From Curtobacterium sp. MCLR17_036 (GTDB taxonomy: Bacteria > Actinomycetota > Actinomycetes > Actinomycetales > Microbacteriaceae), in NCBI RefSeq assembly GCF_003234445.2, contig NZ_CP126269.1, positions 2,232,001-2,296,000 of the forward strand: a DNA stretch of 64,000 nucleotides, read 5' to 3'. The notes beneath the pieces are model-generated. The model saw nothing but the letters and a program-made list of their open reading frames with translations, was not told the origin of the DNA and ran no database searches. Both the position numbers and the translations under genes were made by a program. This document shows positions 8,067 through 16,860 of the stretch, piece after piece; within the stretch, counting starts at the first letter, position 1; the number at the start of each line of letters is the position of its first letter.

Positions 8067-8806
8067 CGCTTCCGCTCCTCCACCCCGGCGAAGACCTCCG
8101 GGTGGTCGTCGAGCCAGGTCCAGCGGCTGGTCGGCCACGAGATGACGAACGCGCGACCGGTGACGTCGGAGAGGGGCACGAAGCCCTTCGACGGTGTGTC
8201 GCCGTTGTACCGGGAGTCCCGCGAGTTGTTGCGGTTGTCGCCCATCACCCAGATGGTGCCCTTCGGCACGGTGACGGAGAAGTCCTTCGCCGACGCCGGC
8301 GCCCCTGCCGGCAGCTTGAGGTACGGCTCCTTGATGGGAACGCCGTTCACCGACATCTGTCCGAGGTCGTTGCAGCAGAAGACCGTGTCCCCCGGCAGGC
8401 CGATGACCCGCTTGATGAGGTGGTCGTCGCTGTCACCGGTGCCGAGCCCGACCTGGGTCAGTGCCCAGTCGATGGCCTTGGCTGGCTGCGTGTCGGGGCG
8501 GACACTCGGGACGTCGGCGCCGGTCAGCCACCCGCCCGGGTCCTTGAACACGACGACGTCACCGTGCTTGAGCGCGACGGCTCCTGGCACGAGTTCGTTC
8601 ACGATCACCCGGTCGTTGATCTGCAGGGTGTTCTCCATCGAACCCGACGGGATGTAGAACGACCGGATCAGGAACGTCTTGACGAGGAACGACACGAGCA
8701 ATGCCGCGATGAAGATGATGACGAGGTCCCGGAGGAATGTGAGTGCACCGTTCCGCTTCTTCTCGGTACGAGGGCGACGCCCGGTCTCGTCAGTGGTGTC
8801 CGTCAT
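8063..8806 (-). CDS. lepB: Signal peptidase I
   Basis: A 247-residue type I signal peptidase that removes signal peptides on the outer face of the membrane. A cytosolic basic N-terminus is followed by one membrane span (about 26-47). Catalytic Ser56 lies in IPSGSMENTL and the general-base Lys in HLIKRVIGLPGD (about 132), with the GDNRNNSRDSR box after it. The ATG has GAGCGGA just upstream. It follows rplS after a terminator-like hairpin and is coupled to rnhB by a four-base overlap. Confidence 0.96.
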   Translation of the reverse strand: MTDTTDETGRRPRTEKKRNGALTFLRDLVIIFIAALLVSFLVKTFLIRSFYIPSGSMENTLQINDRVIVNELVPGAVALKHGDVVVFKDPGGWLTGADVPSVRPDTQPAKAIDWALTQVGLGTGDSDDHLIKRVIGLPGDTVFCCNDLGQMSVNGVPIKEPYLKLPAGAPASAKDFSVTVPKGTIWVMGDNRNNSRDSRYNGDTPSKGFVPLSDVTGRAFVISWPTSRWTWLDDHPEVFAGVEERKR

Positions 8807-8857
8807 TTCCGCTCTCGTTCACGCAGCGCCGTCGGAGAGGACGGACGCAAAGGGAAA

Positions 8858-8895
8858 GCCCCCCGTCGATGCACAACCGTACATGGACGAGGGGC
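8858..8895 (-). terminator. Rho-independent terminator after rplS
   Basis: An imperfect stem GCCCC-CGTC-ATG with CAT-GACG-GGGGC, read on the minus strand, is followed by a T-rich tract (GGCTTTCCCTTT). It lies between the rplS stop and the lepB start, so it probably ends or attenuates rplS transcription. Confidence 0.65.
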
Positions 8896-8936
8896 CGTCA
8901 GCAGCGTCCGGCTCGCGGACGTCACTGTGAAGGCGA

Positions 8937-9293
8937 TCAGGCGTCGCGCTTCTCCTTGATCTTGCGGCGGGCCGCCTTGCCGCGGAGCTCGCGCAGGTAG
9001 TAGAGCTTCGCACGACGGACGTCACCCTTGGTGACGATCTCGATGTGGTCGATGATCGGCGAGTGCACCGGGAACCAGCGCTCGACGCCGACCTGGAAGC
9101 TCACCTTGCGGACCTTGAAGGTCTCGCCGATGCCGTGGCCCTGACGGCCGATGACGACACCCTGGAAGACCTGGATACGCGAGCGCGTGCCTTCGACGAT
9201 GTTGACGTGCACCTTCACGGTGTCGCCGGGGCGGAAGTCCGGGACGTCGGTACGCAGCGACGCTGCGTCGACGTTGTCGAGGAGCTGGCTCAT
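8937..9293 (-). CDS. rplS: 50S ribosomal protein L19
   Basis: A 118-residue L19, located at the 30S-50S interface. The protein shows [18 protein letters not shown] near the N-terminus and the basic C-terminal [17 protein letters not shown] tail. The ATG giving MSQLLDNVD was chosen. A GTG four codons upstream would put AGAGA directly against the start. In many bacteria rplS follows trmD; here map and repeats have been placed between them. Confidence 0.96.
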   Translation of the reverse strand: MSQLLDNVDAASLRTDVPDFRPGDTVKVHVNIVEGTRSRIQVFQGVVIGRQGHGIGETFKVRKVSFQVGVERWFPVHSPIIDHIEIVTKGDVRRAKLYYLRELRGKAARRKIKEKRDA

Positions 9294-9460
9294 GGTGGGT
9301 TTCACTCTCTGCGGACGCGCACGGGTCGCCGCGGATCGATGTTCGGAAAGTAGTGGTTCGTGCCCGGTGTCGGCGACTCCCCCGTGGCAGAGTCCAGCCA
9401 GGGCACAGCGATCAATACTGCCACAGAGAGCGCCCGGGACAAAACGACCAGGATGGAGCC

Positions 9461-10252
9461 ATGATCGAACTCCGCACCCCCGCCGAGCTGGACGGCCTGC
9501 GCACCGCCGGCCGGTTCGTGGCCGACGTCCTCGACGAGCTGCTCGAGACGGTCGACGTCGGCGTCAACCTGCTCGACCTCGACCGCGTGGCGGCCCGGAT
9601 GATCGCCGACCGCGGCGCGGTGAGCTGCTACGTCGACTACCACCCCTCGTTCGGCATGTCGCCGTTCGGCAAGAACCTCTGCACCTCGGTCAACGACGCC
9701 GCACTGCACGGCCTGCCCCACGACCGGGTGCTGCAGGACGGTGACCTGGTGAGCCTCGACTTCGCCGCGAGCGTCGACGGCTGGGTCGCGGACTCCGCGG
9801 TGACCGTGCAGGTCGGGACGCCCCGCGACGAGGACCAGGCACTGGTCGACACCGTCGAGCGTGCCCTCGCGGCCGGCATCGCCCAGTTCGCACCCGGCAA
9901 CAAGCTCGGCGACGTCTCGTACGCCATCGGACGCGTCGCGAAGGACGCCGGCTACGACGTCAACCTGCAGTTCGGCGGCCACGGCGTCGGGCACACCATG
10001 CACGGCGACCCCCACGTGCCGAACGACGGCCGCCCGGGTCGGGGCCTGAAGCTCCGCCCGGGGCTCGTCGTCGCGATCGAGCCGTGGCTCATGCAGGGCA
10101 CGGACGAGCTGTACCAGGACGAGGACGGCTGGACCCTGCGCAGCGTCGACGGTTCGCGTGCGGCACACGTCGAGCACACGGTCGCGGTGACCGAGCAGGG
10201 TCCGGAGGTCCTGACCCTGCGACGCGCCCAGCGCGCCGACGCGACCGCCTGA
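9461..10252 (+). CDS. map: Type I methionine aminopeptidase
   Basis: A 263-residue methionine aminopeptidase that removes the initiator Met from nascent proteins. The five metal ligands are seen: Asp in SLDFAA, Asp in VADSAVT, His in GHGVGHTMH, Glu in AIEPW and Glu in [12 protein letters not shown] at 9461 has GGAG four to five bases upstream. It is the only plus-strand gene in the trmD-xerC block. Its last codons and stop are repeated in tandem downstream. Confidence 0.95.
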   Translation: MIELRTPAELDGLRTAGRFVADVLDELLETVDVGVNLLDLDRVAARMIADRGAVSCYVDYHPSFGMSPFGKNLCTSVNDAALHGLPHDRVLQDGDLVSLDFAASVDGWVADSAVTVQVGTPRDEDQALVDTVERALAAGIAQFAPGNKLGDVSYAIGRVAKDAGYDVNLQFGGHGVGHTMHGDPHVPNDGRPGRGLKLRPGLVVAIEPWLMQGTDELYQDEDGWTLRSVDGSRAAHVEHTVAVTEQGPEVLTLRRAQRADATA

Positions 10253-10330
10253 CGGACGGGCGCGTGACGCGCCGACGCGACCGCCTGACGGACGGGCGCG
10301 TGACGCGCCGACGCGACCGCCTGCCGGACG
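10233..10330 (+). repeat. 36-bp tandem copies of the map 3' end including its stop
   Basis: A 36-base unit beginning GCGCCGACGCGACCGCCTGA starts at 10233, 10269 and 10305. The first copy contains the last codons and TGA of map; the second repeats the stop exactly, and the third reads CTGCCG instead of CTGACG. The array runs straight into a palindromic element. Confidence 0.9.
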
Positions 10331-10370
10331 GGAGGCCCGGTGCGGCCCCGCCCCGCGCCTCCCGTCCGGC
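10323..10370. repeat. Dispersed palindromic element (GGACGGGAGGC family), imperfect copy
   Basis: Arms beginning GCCGGACGGGAGGC and ending GCCTCCCGTCCGGC face each other around a GC-rich centre. It lies between the convergent genes map and trmD, where it could serve as a bidirectional terminator. It belongs to the family seen at 15621, 21622, 26044, 28480, 48947, 59391 and 63891. Confidence 0.8.
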
Positions 10371-10505
10371 GCGCGTTCCGTCCCATGGCGCGTGACATGG
10401 AAAGCGGAATCGCGCGTGGGAGACAGGAAGAACCTGCTTCCTACGCGCGGAACGACTCACCACGCGCGAAAGCGCCCGCTACGCGCGGAACGGCACCAGG
10501 GCGCA
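10371..10505 (-). repeat. Composite CGCGCGT-type repeat, minus orientation
   Basis: Read on the minus strand this region contains TTCCGCGCGTAG units followed by a core with an imperfect inverted pair around TTCCATG/CATGGGA. The same composite occurs at 21340-21600 and, three times, at 48400-48860. No gene is seen between map and trmD. Confidence 0.65.
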
Positions 10506-10550
10506 GCAACAGGGCGCGCCGCCGCACGGCAGCGCAGCGGCCGCGCAGCG

Positions 10551-11243
10551 CTACGCGTCGGGGAGCAGGTCCGGGCGCACGCGGCGGGTGCGCTCGAGCT
10601 GCTGCTCGTGCCGCCACGCAGCGACGCGGCCGTGGTGGCCGCTCAGCAGGACATCCGGGACGTCGAGGTCGCGCCAGGACGCGGGCTTCGTGTACGAGGG
10701 GTACTCGAGCAGGCCGTCCTCGTGGGACTCCTCGACCAGGGACTCGGGGTTGCCGACGACGCCGGGCACCAGGCGCCCGACGGCCTCGATCATCGCCATC
10801 GCCGCGACCTCGCCACCGTTCAGGACGTAGTCGCCCAGCGAGAGCTCGACGACCGAGCAGCGGGACGCCGCCCACTCGAACACGCGGGCGTCGATGCCCT
10901 CGTACCGCCCGCAGGCGAACACGAGGTGGTCCGACGTCGACGCGAGCGAGCGCGCGATCGACTGCGTGAACGGGGTGCCGGCCGGTGTCGGGACGACGAG
11001 GGTCGAGGACCCGTCCGGTCGGAGCAGGGCCTCGAGCGCCTGCGCCCACGGCTCGGGCTTCATCACCATGCCGGCGCCACCGCCGTACGGGGTGTCGTCG
11101 ACGGTGCGGTGCCGGTCGGTCGTCCAGGAGCGCAGGTCGTGCACGTGCAGGTCGAGCAGGCCGCCGGAGCGGGCCTTGCCGAGCAGGGACACGTCGAGCA
11201 CGGAGAAGAACTCCGGGAAGATCGTGACGATGTCGATCCGCAC
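10551..11243 (-). CDS. trmD: tRNA (guanine-N1)-methyltransferase TrmD
   Basis: A 230-residue SPOUT methyltransferase that makes m1G37 in tRNAs and so prevents frameshifting. The N-terminal [13 protein letters not shown], the [19 protein letters not shown] loop, [12 protein letters not shown] and the deep-knot cofactor site [11 protein letters not shown] are all visible. The GTG start lies three bases after the rimM stop. It ends the rpsP-khpA-rimM-trmD operon. Confidence 0.96.
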   Translation of the reverse strand: MRIDIVTIFPEFFSVLDVSLLGKARSGGLLDLHVHDLRSWTTDRHRTVDDTPYGGGAGMVMKPEPWAQALEALLRPDGSSTLVVPTPAGTPFTQSIARSLASTSDHLVFACGRYEGIDARVFEWAASRCSVVELSLGDYVLNGGEVAAMAMIEAVGRLVPGVVGNPESLVEESHEDGLLEYPSYTKPASWRDLDVPDVLLSGHHGRVAAWRHEQQLERTRRVRPDLLPDA

Positions 11244-11246
11244 GGG

Positions 11247-11792
11247 CTAGTCCGTCACCGTCTCGGGGCGGGACGTGTCCTCGGGGTCCTCGAACAGGCC
11301 CTGCGGGGGCGTCACGGTGACGGTGCCGGCCGCGATGTCGACGGCGGGCACGATGGCCGAGACGAACGGCACCAGGACCTCGCCGCGGGACGGGGTGTCG
11401 ACCGCGAGCAGGTCCTGTGCGGGCAGGTGGTCGACGCGGGCGACGGTGCCGACCTCGACGCCGTCGCGGAGGACCTGCAGGCCGACCAGCTGGTGGTCGT
11501 ACCAGGCATCGTCCTCGCCGGTCTCGGCGTCGGCGTCCTGCTCGACCCAGAGGATCGCGCGGGCGAGCGACTCGGCGCCGGTGCGGTCGTCGATCCCGGC
11601 GAAGAACGCGACGGGGTGACCGTTGTACCAGCGGAGTTCGTCGAGCTCGAGGGTCTTGCCCGACCACGGTGAGTCGTCGGGGACCTGGAGCGTGAACGTG
11701 GCGCCCGGGGTGAACCGACGATCCGGGTCGTCGGTGTAGAGCTCGAGCTTGATGCCGCCCTTGAGCCCGTGCGCCTTGGTGATCCGACCCAC
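11247..11792 (-). CDS. rimM: 16S rRNA processing protein RimM
   Basis: A 181-residue (from the GTG used) RimM, which binds ribosomal protein S19 and helps 30S head maturation. It begins VGRITKAHGLKGG, the conserved RimM start, and ends with the PRC-barrel domain (about 92-175, DAWYDHQLVGLQV onward). The start is uncertain. A GGGAG sits some 15 bases before the GTG, and conserved relatives usually have a few residues more, so initiation at an unusual upstream codon is possible. Confidence 0.92.
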   Translation of the reverse strand: MGRITKAHGLKGGIKLELYTDDPDRRFTPGATFTLQVPDDSPWSGKTLELDELRWYNGHPVAFFAGIDDRTGAESLARAILWVEQDADAETGEDDAWYDHQLVGLQVLRDGVEVGTVARVDHLPAQDLLAVDTPSRGEVLVPFVSAIVPAVDIAAGTVTVTPPQGLFEDPEDTSRPETVTD

Positions 11793-11811
11793 CCGGAGCT
11801 GGGTCGTCTCC

Positions 11812-12048
11812 CTAGGAATCGGTGTCCACCACGTCGACCCGCACGCGCTTGCCGTCGGCCAGGGCCGAGACGAGGGTGCGGAGCGCCTTGGCAGTGCGCC
11901 CGGCGCGACCGATCACGCGGCCGAGGTCCTCGGGGTGCACACGCACCTCGAGGACCTCGCCCCGCGCAGAGGTGGAGCTGGCGACGCGCACGTCGTCAGG
12001 GTGATCGACGATCCCCTTGACGAGGTGCGTCAGCGCGGATTCGAGCAA
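11812..12048 (-). CDS. khpA: KH-domain RNA-binding protein KhpA
   Basis: A 78-residue single KH-domain protein, which in other Gram-positives pairs with KhpB/Jag and binds RNA. The GxxG loop is GRAG at residues 47-50. The start is a TTG four bases after the rpsP stop, giving MLESALTHLVKGIVDHPDDV as expected for the family. No clear ribosome site is seen, so it is probably translated by coupling to rpsP. Confidence 0.93.
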   Translation of the reverse strand: MLESALTHLVKGIVDHPDDVRVASSTSARGEVLEVRVHPEDLGRVIGRAGRTAKALRTLVSALADGKRVRVDVVDTDS

Positions 12049-12052
12049 GGAA

Positions 12053-12469
12053 TTACGCCTCGGTCGTCTCGGCGTCGGCGGCGGCCTCGTCGGCAGCCGG
12101 GGCGGCCGGAGCGGTCTTCTCCGACTTGGGCTTGAGGACGGCCTTCTTCGACGAGTCGGCCACGAAGGCCTGCTTGGGCTCGGCGACCTTGACCTTGGAC
12201 TCGGTGTCCTTCTCGCCCTTGAACTTGGCCCAGTCGCCGGTCAGCTTGAGGAGGGCCGCGACCTGCTCGGTCGGCTGCGCGCCGACGCCGAGCCAGTAGA
12301 GCGCACGCTCGGACTCGATCTTGATGACCGAGGGCTCCTCGGTCGGGTGGTACTGACCGATCTCCTCGAGGACACGACCGTCGCGCTTGGTGCGCGAGTC
12401 GGCGACGACGATGCGGTAGTAGGGCGCACGGATCTTACCGAGACGCTTCAGACGGATCTTGACAGCCAC
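12053..12469 (-). CDS. rpsP: 30S ribosomal protein S16
   Basis: A 138-residue S16 with the conserved [20 protein letters not shown] start and a family core of about 80 residues. The last 50 residues form an Ala/Glu/Lys-rich extension typical of actinobacterial S16. The GTG start has AGGAG five bases upstream. It leads the rpsP-khpA-rimM-trmD operon, preceded by a 164-base leader region in which I see no gene. Confidence 0.96.
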   Translation of the reverse strand: MAVKIRLKRLGKIRAPYYRIVVADSRTKRDGRVLEEIGQYHPTEEPSVIKIESERALYWLGVGAQPTEQVAALLKLTGDWAKFKGEKDTESKVKVAEPKQAFVADSSKKAVLKPKSEKTAPAAPAADEAAADAETTEA

Positions 12470-12633
12470 AATTGCTCCTGTTTGCTTTCGTTGTGGTTGA
12501 ACTGGAACCGCGGGCGTGGGGGCACACACGGCGAAAGCTCGAGAGAGATCGCTCACAGCTGGATAGAGGGTCGAGCTGCGGCGATTCGACCGTTCATTCT
12601 TGCAGATTCCCGGCCGTGATGCGAGCCGACTCG

Positions 12634-14766
12634 CTACGGCGCGAGTCGGCGCACGGCTTCGAGTGCCTCGGACGTCGCGCGGACCGCGTCCACGCTCCGT
12701 GCGTCGCGCGCGCCGCCGACGACGGCGACCGGCACGCCGGCGGTCTGGAGGCCCGTGACGAGTCCGTCGGTCGGCCGCCCGTCCGCCTCGTCGCCGGTCG
12801 GGAGCGCGCGCTCCTGCCCCGCGCAGACCACGACGCTGTCCGCCGGTACGCCGACCTCGTCCCCGTGCTCGTCGCGGATCCAGAGGACCCCGGGTTCGAT
12901 GCGCAGGTACTCCTGCACGCCGCCGACCATCCGGACCCCGGCGTCGCGCAGCCGGCCGAGGGCCACCCAGCGCGAGGTGATGCCGACGCCCTGGCCGAAC
13001 TTGCCCGACCGGCGGAGCACAGTGACGTCCGGACCGGGCCGGAGCGTGCGCTGCGCGGCGGGGAGCCGCTGCGGCACGTCGCCCACGACGGTCTCGGCCA
13101 CGTCGACGTCCCAGCGCGCGCCGAACTCGGTGGCGCGACGTGCTTCGTCCGGTGACTCGGTCAGGAAGGCCGCCGTGTCGACGCCGATGCCGCCGCCGCC
13201 GATGATCGCGACCGTGCCGGCGGGGACCCCGTCGCGCAGGGCCTGCTCGTAGGACAGCACGTGCGGCAGGTCGGCGCCCGGCACGTCGACCGCCCGCGGC
13301 ACGACGCCCGTGGCGACGACGACCGCGTCGCTGCCGGCCAGGTCCGCGACGGCGGCCGGGTGCCCGAGGTGCACGGTGGCCCCGCGGTCGGCGAGCTCGG
13401 CGCGGGCGGCCCGGACGGTGGCGGCGTAGTCCTCCTTGCCGGGCACGAGCGCGGCGAGGTCGAACTGTCCGCCGAGCCGGTCGGAGGCCTCCCACAGCGT
13501 GACGTGGTGACCGCGTCGCGCGGCGTCCACAGCTGCCGCGAGCCCCGCCGGTCCCCCGCCGACGACGTCGACCCGCTTCGGGTCGGTGGTCGGTCGGGCC
13601 GGGAACGCGACCTCGCGCGCCGCCCGCGGGTTGACCAGGCAGGACACGGGTGCGCCGATGATCGACCGGTCGAGGCAGGCCTGGTTGCAGCCGATGCAGG
13701 TGTTCACGAGGTCGAACGACCCCGCGAGCGACCGGTCGACGATCGCGGGGTCGGCGAGGAACGGCCGCGCGAGGGCGACGGCGTCGAGCAGCCCGTCGGC
13801 CAGCACCGCCTCGCCGTCACGCAGGTCGGTCATCCGGTTCGAGGCGATGACGCGGACCTCGGGGTGGTCCGAGGCGCGCACGACCCGGGCGATCCGCGAC
13901 GCGTAGGCGAGCCATGCTCCGTGCGGCACGGCGGCCTGCACGGTGGGCGTGCGCGACTCGTGCCAGCCGATGCCGACCGAGATCCCGTCGAGTCCGAGGG
14001 GCAGCAGTTCGTGCACGAGGGCGTCGACCTCGTCGTCCGTCGAGGACCCGGGCATGAGGTCGGCACCCGAGAGCCGGATCGTCACGGCCAGGTCGGGCAC
14101 CGCCGCGCGGACGGCCTCGACGACCGCCACCGTGAAGCGCCGTCGGCGTTCCGGCGAACCGCCCCACGCGTCGTCGCGCAGGTTCGTCAGCGGCGACTGG
14201 AACTGGTTGATGAGGTAGCCCTCGGACGCCATGATCTCGACGCCGTCGAACCCGATGTCGCGTGCGGAGCGGGCCGCGGCGGCGAAGTCCTCGATGGTCC
14301 GCTCGACCTCGGCGGCCGTCAGCTCGGTCGGCACCACGCCGCGGGCCGCCGCCCACGGCAGTGCCGAGGGCGCCACGACCCGCTGGGGCGCCCCGTGCCG
14401 GTCCACCATCCCCGCGGCGAGTGCGTACCGACCGGCGTGGAAGAGCTGCGCGAGGATCGTCGAGCCCTCGTCGTGCACGGCGTCGACCGCGGCGCGGAAC
14501 CGCTCGTCCGCTCCCCCGACGCCGAACACGGCGAAGTCCGGACCGCCGCGGGCCTCGTCGCTCAGGGCGATGCCGCCGGTGATGATGCAGGCCGCACCGC
14601 CCGCGGCGCGTTCGCGGTAGAAGGCAGCCATGCCGGCCCCGCCGTCGTCGTGCACCTCGAGCCCGGTGTGCATCGACCCCATCACCACCCGGTTCGACAG
14701 GTGCAGGGGGCCGAGGCTCCACGGCGAGGAGACGACGGCGAGCTCGGGGACGGCGACGGTGCTCAT
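12634..14766 (-). CDS. 2,4-dienoyl-CoA reductase-like flavoprotein (PlmM/AnsM-type)
   Basis: A 710-residue old-yellow-enzyme fusion of the NADH:flavin oxidoreductase/FadH type. The N-terminal FMN barrel (about 10-345) is followed by an iron-sulfur ligand set, [10 protein letters not shown] plus a further Cys (about 354-370), and then FAD/NADH-binding domains with [10 protein letters not shown] (near 397) and [10 protein letters not shown]. Such enzymes reduce conjugated dienoyl-CoA esters. It starts four bases after the stop of the SDR gene, as fourth gene of the operon. In the Streptomyces cyclohexanecarboxyl-CoA cassettes a protein of this class (AnsM/PlmM) occupies the same place. That role is inference; other OYE substrates are possible. 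Confidence 0.85.
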   Translation of the reverse strand: MSTVAVPELAVVSSPWSLGPLHLSNRVVMGSMHTGLEVHDDGGAGMAAFYRERAAGGAACIITGGIALSDEARGGPDFAVFGVGGADERFRAAVDAVHDEGSTILAQLFHAGRYALAAGMVDRHGAPQRVVAPSALPWAAARGVVPTELTAAEVERTIEDFAAAARSARDIGFDGVEIMASEGYLINQFQSPLTNLRDDAWGGSPERRRRFTVAVVEAVRAAVPDLAVTIRLSGADLMPGSSTDDEVDALVHELLPLGLDGISVGIGWHESRTPTVQAAVPHGAWLAYASRIARVVRASDHPEVRVIASNRMTDLRDGEAVLADGLLDAVALARPFLADPAIVDRSLAGSFDLVNTCIGCNQACLDRSIIGAPVSCLVNPRAAREVAFPARPTTDPKRVDVVGGGPAGLAAAVDAARRGHHVTLWEASDRLGGQFDLAALVPGKEDYAATVRAARAELADRGATVHLGHPAAVADLAGSDAVVVATGVVPRAVDVPGADLPHVLSYEQALRDGVPAGTVAIIGGGGIGVDTAAFLTESPDEARRATEFGARWDVDVAETVVGDVPQRLPAAQRTLRPGPDVTVLRRSGKFGQGVGITSRWVALGRLRDAGVRMVGGVQEYLRIEPGVLWIRDEHGDEVGVPADSVVVCAGQERALPTGDEADGRPTDGLVTGLQTAGVPVAVVGGARDARSVDAVRATSEALEAVRRLAP

Positions 14767-14770
14767 GTGC

Positions 14771-15595
14771 CTACTCTGCCGGAGGCAGCACCGCGTCGCG
14801 AAGGGGCGACGTCGTGTCCGCCCAGAACGGCGGCGCGACCACGGTGAGTCCGCCGTCGACCGAGAGGGTCTGCCCGGTGATGTAGGACGCCTTGTCGGAC
14901 AGCAGGAAGTCGACCGCGTCCGCCATGTCGTCGGCGGTGCCCGGGCGCTGCAGCGGCAGCTTCGACAGCACCGAGTCCATCGGCGCCATCCCCGGCACCG
15001 AGTTGTAGAAGTAGTCGAGCGAGTCGGTGTCGATGAGCCCGCCGTTCACCGCGTTCACGGTGATCTGGCGCGGGCCGAACTCGACCGCCATGTACTTCGT
15101 GTACGCCTCGGTCATGGCCTTCGCGGCGCCGAGCGCGGCGTAGGTCGGGAACGCGCGGAGCGACCCGTACGAGGTGACGACGACGATGCGGCCACCGCGG
15201 TCCATGAGTTCCGCGGCGCGCTGGGCGCCGAGCACGAACGAGCGGGCGTTCGTGGCGTAGCTGCGGTCGAGGTGGTGCAGCTTGAGGTCGGCGACGGGCT
15301 TGAACGCGCTGGCCGCGGCGTTCGCGACGAACATGTCGAGCCGCCCGTAGGTGTCGCGCACCAGGTCGAACAGCGCGTCGATCGACTCCGGCTGCTCGAT
15401 GTCGACCTGGGCGGTGATGCCGTCGCCGCCGGCGGCCCTGACGTCGGCCAGGGACTCCTCGGCCAGGTCGGCGTTGCCCTTGTACGTCACGACGACGGTG
15501 ACGCCGCGCTGGCCGAGCTTCTGCGCGAGCAGGCGGCCGATGCCGCGCGAGGCGCCCGTGATGAGCGCGATGGGTGCGTTGGTGCTGTCGGTCAC
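14771..15595 (-). CDS. chcA: ChcA/FabL-like SDR enoyl-CoA reductase
   Basis: A 274-residue short-chain dehydrogenase/reductase with the NADPH motif TGASRGIG (residues 13-20) and NAAAS. Its active site is not the classic YxxxK. It reads YAALGAAK, the Yx6K spacing of FabL-type enoyl reductases, and the following EFGPRQITVNAVNGGLIDTD and SYITGQTLSVDGG stretches closely resemble FabL. ChcA of Streptomyces collinus (1-cyclohexenylcarbonyl-CoA reductase) belongs to the same SDR group. The GTG start has AGGA seven bases upstream. A palindromic element lies between this gene and the upstream acyl-CoA dehydrogenase. Seen: motif spacing. Inferred: reduction of cyclohexenylcarbonyl-CoA intermediates. 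Confidence 0.8.
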   Translation of the reverse strand: MTDSTNAPIALITGASRGIGRLLAQKLGQRGVTVVVTYKGNADLAEESLADVRAAGGDGITAQVDIEQPESIDALFDLVRDTYGRLDMFVANAAASAFKPVADLKLHHLDRSYATNARSFVLGAQRAAELMDRGGRIVVVTSYGSLRAFPTYAALGAAKAMTEAYTKYMAVEFGPRQITVNAVNGGLIDTDSLDYFYNSVPGMAPMDSVLSKLPLQRPGTADDMADAVDFLLSDKASYITGQTLSVDGGLTVVAPPFWADTTSPLRDAVLPPAE

Positions 15596-15620
15596 TGCTG
15601 TCCTCTGCGTGGGTGGAGAC

Positions 15621-15662
15621 GGACGGGAGGCGCGGGGCGGGACCGCCACGGGCCTCCCGTCC
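15621..15662. repeat. Dispersed palindromic element inside the operon
   Basis: A member of the GGACGGGAGGC family with a less regular centre (GCGGGGCGGGACCGCCACGG). It sits in the 83-base gap between the acyl-CoA dehydrogenase stop (15679) and the SDR start (15595). On RNA it would form a strong hairpin, so it could attenuate transcription or shield upstream mRNA from 3' decay. Confidence 0.8.
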
Positions 15663-15678
15663 GGTGGGTGGTGGCGTC

Positions 15679-16860
15679 CTAGAACCCGGCCTTGCCGGTC
15701 ACGACGGCGCGGCCGACGACCAGCTTCTGGATCTCGTTGGTGCCTTCTTCGAAGCGCTGGGCGCGCGCGTCGCGGTAGACGCGCTCGATGGCGTTGCGCT
15801 TCCAGTAGCCCTGGCCGCCGTGCACCTGCAGCGCCTTGTCGGTGACGCGGGCGAGCATGTCGACCGCGACCATCTTCGAGGCGCTCGACAGCGTGCCGGC
15901 GTCGGGGCGGCCCGCTTCGTAGGCGCGAGCGGCCTCGAGCACCAGGGCGCGGGCGGCGGCGATGTCGGCGTAGTTCTCGGCCAGGTAGAACTGGATCGCC
16001 TGGCGGCTGGAGAGCTGCTTGCCGAAGGTCTCGCGCTTGTTCGCGTACTCGACGGCGAGCTCGTTCGCCCGCTCGGCGAGGCCGACGGCGCTCATCGCGA
16101 CGGAGACGCGGCTCGGCAGCAGGAAGCCGCCGAGCGCGACCTCGAGGCCCTGGCCCTCCTCGCCCAGGCGGGCGGAGGCGGGGATCGGCGTCTCGGTGAA
16201 GCGGAGGATCGCGTGGTCGGTGCCGCGGATGCCCATGGTGTCCGAGTCGTCGATCACCTCGGCGCCCGGCAGCCCGCTGTTCGGCATGAGGAACGCGACC
16301 GTGCCGTCCTGGCCGGTGGTGCCCTCGAGGCGGGCGGCGATGAGCCAGTAGTCGGCCTTGACCCCGAACGTGATGAGGTGCTTCTCGCCGTTCATGACGT
16401 ACGTGTCGCCCTCGCGGCGGACGGTGGTGCGGATGTCCGCGCCGGTGCCGGCCGTCGCCTCGGTCAGGGTGAACGCGACGAGCGCGTCGCCCGCGACCGA
16501 GGGCTTGACGACCTGCTCGATCTGCTCCGGCGTCGCGTAGGGGGCCATCGCGCGCCACGTGCCGTTGATGACGTGCACGAGCATCCGGATCGACGCGTGC
16601 GACCGCGAGACGATCTCCATGATCTCGAGGTAGCGCGAGAACGGGACGGCCCGTCCGCCGAGCTCGGTCGGCGCCGCGAGCGACAGCCAGCCCTTGTCCT
16701 TGAGCTCCTGGAAGAGCTCGGGGGCGACCTGGCCGGTGCGCTCGATCTGCTCGGCCCACTCCTCACCGCGTCCGCGGACCCACTCGGTGACCTCGGCCTT
16801 GAGCTGCTGGAAGGCCGTCTCGGTGTCCGGCTCGGTGTCCGGCTCCGTGACCATCGTCAT
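15679..16860 (-). CDS. Acyl-CoA dehydrogenase (PlmL/AnsL-type)
   Basis: A 393-residue FAD-dependent acyl-CoA dehydrogenase. The helical N-terminal domain, the middle FTLTEATAGTGADIRTT region that contacts FAD and substrate, and the C-terminal helical domain are all present. The C-terminal stretch includes RETFGKQLSSRQAIQF and QVHGGQGYWKRNAIERVYRDA. The catalytic base is expected at Glu of EEGTNEIQ. The ATG overlaps the stop of the fusion gene as ATGA, so it is coupled to it. In the Streptomyces cassette the matching protein (AnsL/PlmL) introduces a ring double bond during conversion of shikimate to cyclohexanecarboxyl-CoA. That substrate is inferred from context. Confidence 0.87.
   Translation of the reverse strand: MTMVTEPDTEPDTETAFQQLKAEVTEWVRGRGEEWAEQIERTGQVAPELFQELKDKGWLSLAAPTELGGRAVPFSRYLEIMEIVSRSHASIRMLVHVINGTWRAMAPYATPEQIEQVVKPSVAGDALVAFTLTEATAGTGADIRTTVRREGDTYVMNGEKHLITFGVKADYWLIAARLEGTTGQDGTVAFLMPNSGLPGAEVIDDSDTMGIRGTDHAILRFTETPIPASARLGEEGQGLEVALGGFLLPSRVSVAMSAVGLAERANELAVEYANKRETFGKQLSSRQAIQFYLAENYADIAAARALVLEAARAYEAGRPDAGTLSSASKMVAVDMLARVTDKALQVHGGQGYWKRNAIERVYRDARAQRFEEGTNEIQKLVVGRAVVTGKAGF

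Noticed and set aside
12470..12633. Possible ribosomal-protein leader RNA before rpsP
   Set aside because: No recognisable S16 leader structure; the sequence shows only weak pairing, so I list it as an unassigned leader.
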